From: UBA1140 sp964409295
GTDB taxonomy: Bacteria; Campylobacterota; Campylobacteria; Campylobacterales; Sulfurovaceae
DNA: 7,306 bases
NCBI GenBank assembly: GCA_964409295.1
Contig: CAYPCV010000096.1
Coordinates: 1-7,306 of the forward strand
Direction of reading: 5' to 3'
Shown: one piece after another, positions 6,922 to 7,306 of the stretch
Layout of the letters: each line of letters begins with the position of its first letter
How positions within the stretch are numbered: the stretch's first letter is position 1
Program-made: the position numbers and the translations under genes
The notes under the pieces: model-generated
Databases searched by the model: none
The model's input: the letters and a program-made list of their open reading frames with translations, nothing else
What the model was told of the DNA's origin: nothing

Positions 6922-6926
6922 AAGAG

Positions 6927-7306
6927 ATGCTAAAAGCTCAAAAAGTTCGTCTATATCCAAATAAAGTACAGCAAGAAATCATCTCTTCTCAAATTGGTGG
7001 AGCAAGATATGTGTATAATCGTGCCTTAGCTTTACGAAAGTTTGCCTATTCTAAATTTGGCATAAAGGTTGGAAAGTTTGCATTAATAAATCATATCACT
7101 AAACTCAAAAAGCGTGAAAAAACTTCTTGGCTAAAAGAGATTGATTCACAAGCTATTCAACAATCTATTGCAAATATGGACAAAGCATATCAACACTTTT
7201 TCAAAGGTGGTGGCTATCCAAAATTCAAATCACGACACCATTCAAGACAAAGCTATCAATACCCACAAAGGGTTAAAATTGAGGGTAACAAGGTGTTTTT
7301 ACCTAA
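6927..7306 (+). CDS. tnpB: TnpB/OrfB protein of the IS200/IS605 group, 3' end outside window
   Basis: Direct translation from the ATG gives 126 residues with no stop before the window ends. The N-terminus MLKAQKVRLYPNKVQQ (1-16) is the OrfB/IS605 helix-turn-helix start. It is followed by GGARYVYNRALALR (24-37), IDSQAIQQSIANMDKAY (73-89) and GGGYPKFKSRHHSRQSYQYP (94-113), all hallmarks of this family. TnpB proteins are RNA-guided DNA endonucleases, related to the ancestors of Cas12, encoded by IS200/IS605 and IS607 elements. Their RuvC catalytic acids and zinc ribbon lie in the C-terminal part, beyond the window, so activity cannot be judged. No tnpA transposase fits in the 94 bp to its left, so it is either a tnpB-only (IS1341-like) element or has tnpA to the right. 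The reading frame is intact as far as seen, with a strong ribosome binding site. Confidence 0.9.
   Translation, partial: MLKAQKVRLYPNKVQQEIISSQIGGARYVYNRALALRKFAYSKFGIKVGKFALINHITKLKKREKTSWLKEIDSQAIQQSIANMDKAYQHFFKGGGYPKFKSRHHSRQSYQYPQRVKIEGNKVFLP
6927..7306 (+). mobile_element. Left part of an IS200/IS605-group element
   Basis: The element is inferred from the tnpB gene. Elements of this group have no terminal inverted repeats and make no target duplication; they end in subterminal hairpins next to a short target sequence, so the left boundary cannot be fixed by eye. It must lie in the 94-bp gap to trpB (6833-6926). I see only a weak possible stem there (ATATT 6870-6874 with AATAT 6890-6894). 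The right end is outside the window. Confidence 0.55.

Overview
The window is AT-rich, gene-dense DNA with short intergenic gaps. It most likely comes from a Campylobacterota bacterium of the Sulfurimonas, Sulfurovum or Arcobacter type. That assignment is an inference from the TrpB protein style, the A+T-rich codon use, and the mix of polysaccharide-export and LVIVD-type genes; no rRNA or other taxonomic marker is present.

Layout. Positions 1-2125 (+ strand) hold the end of a surface-polysaccharide gene group: a Wzx-like polysaccharide flippase cut by the left edge, then, after one base, a FemAB/GNAT-type acyltransferase-like protein. The group ends at a perfect 10-bp hairpin (2111-2134) between convergent genes. 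Positions 2152-6832 (- strand) hold four genes, listed in transcription order: trpB (tryptophan synthase beta chain, 6832-5594), a 509-residue secreted or membrane-anchored protein of unknown function (5563-4034), a class I SAM-dependent methyltransferase (3936-3202), and a secreted seven-repeat LVIVD beta-propeller protein (3165-2152). From 6927 to the right edge (+ strand) lies the N-terminal part of a TnpB/OrfB protein of the IS200/IS605 group, divergent from trpB. It was identified by direct translation and runs off the window.

How the parts relate. The flippase and the FemAB-like enzyme plausibly act in one glycan export and modification pathway. The methyltransferase and the propeller protein are close enough (36 bp) to share a transcript. 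trpB has no trpA beside it; the gene following it after 30 bp is the uncharacterised 509-residue protein. trpB has a good sigma70-type promoter (TTGATA, 17 bp, TAATAT) in the 94-bp gap it shares with tnpB, so the edge of the mobile element must lie on or near that promoter.

I found no CRISPR array, tRNA, rRNA or riboswitch, and no gene-free stretch longer than 97 bp. I see no clearly new multi-gene system. The most open items are the 509-residue protein with its possible leaderless start, and the solitary TnpB abutting the trpB promoter.
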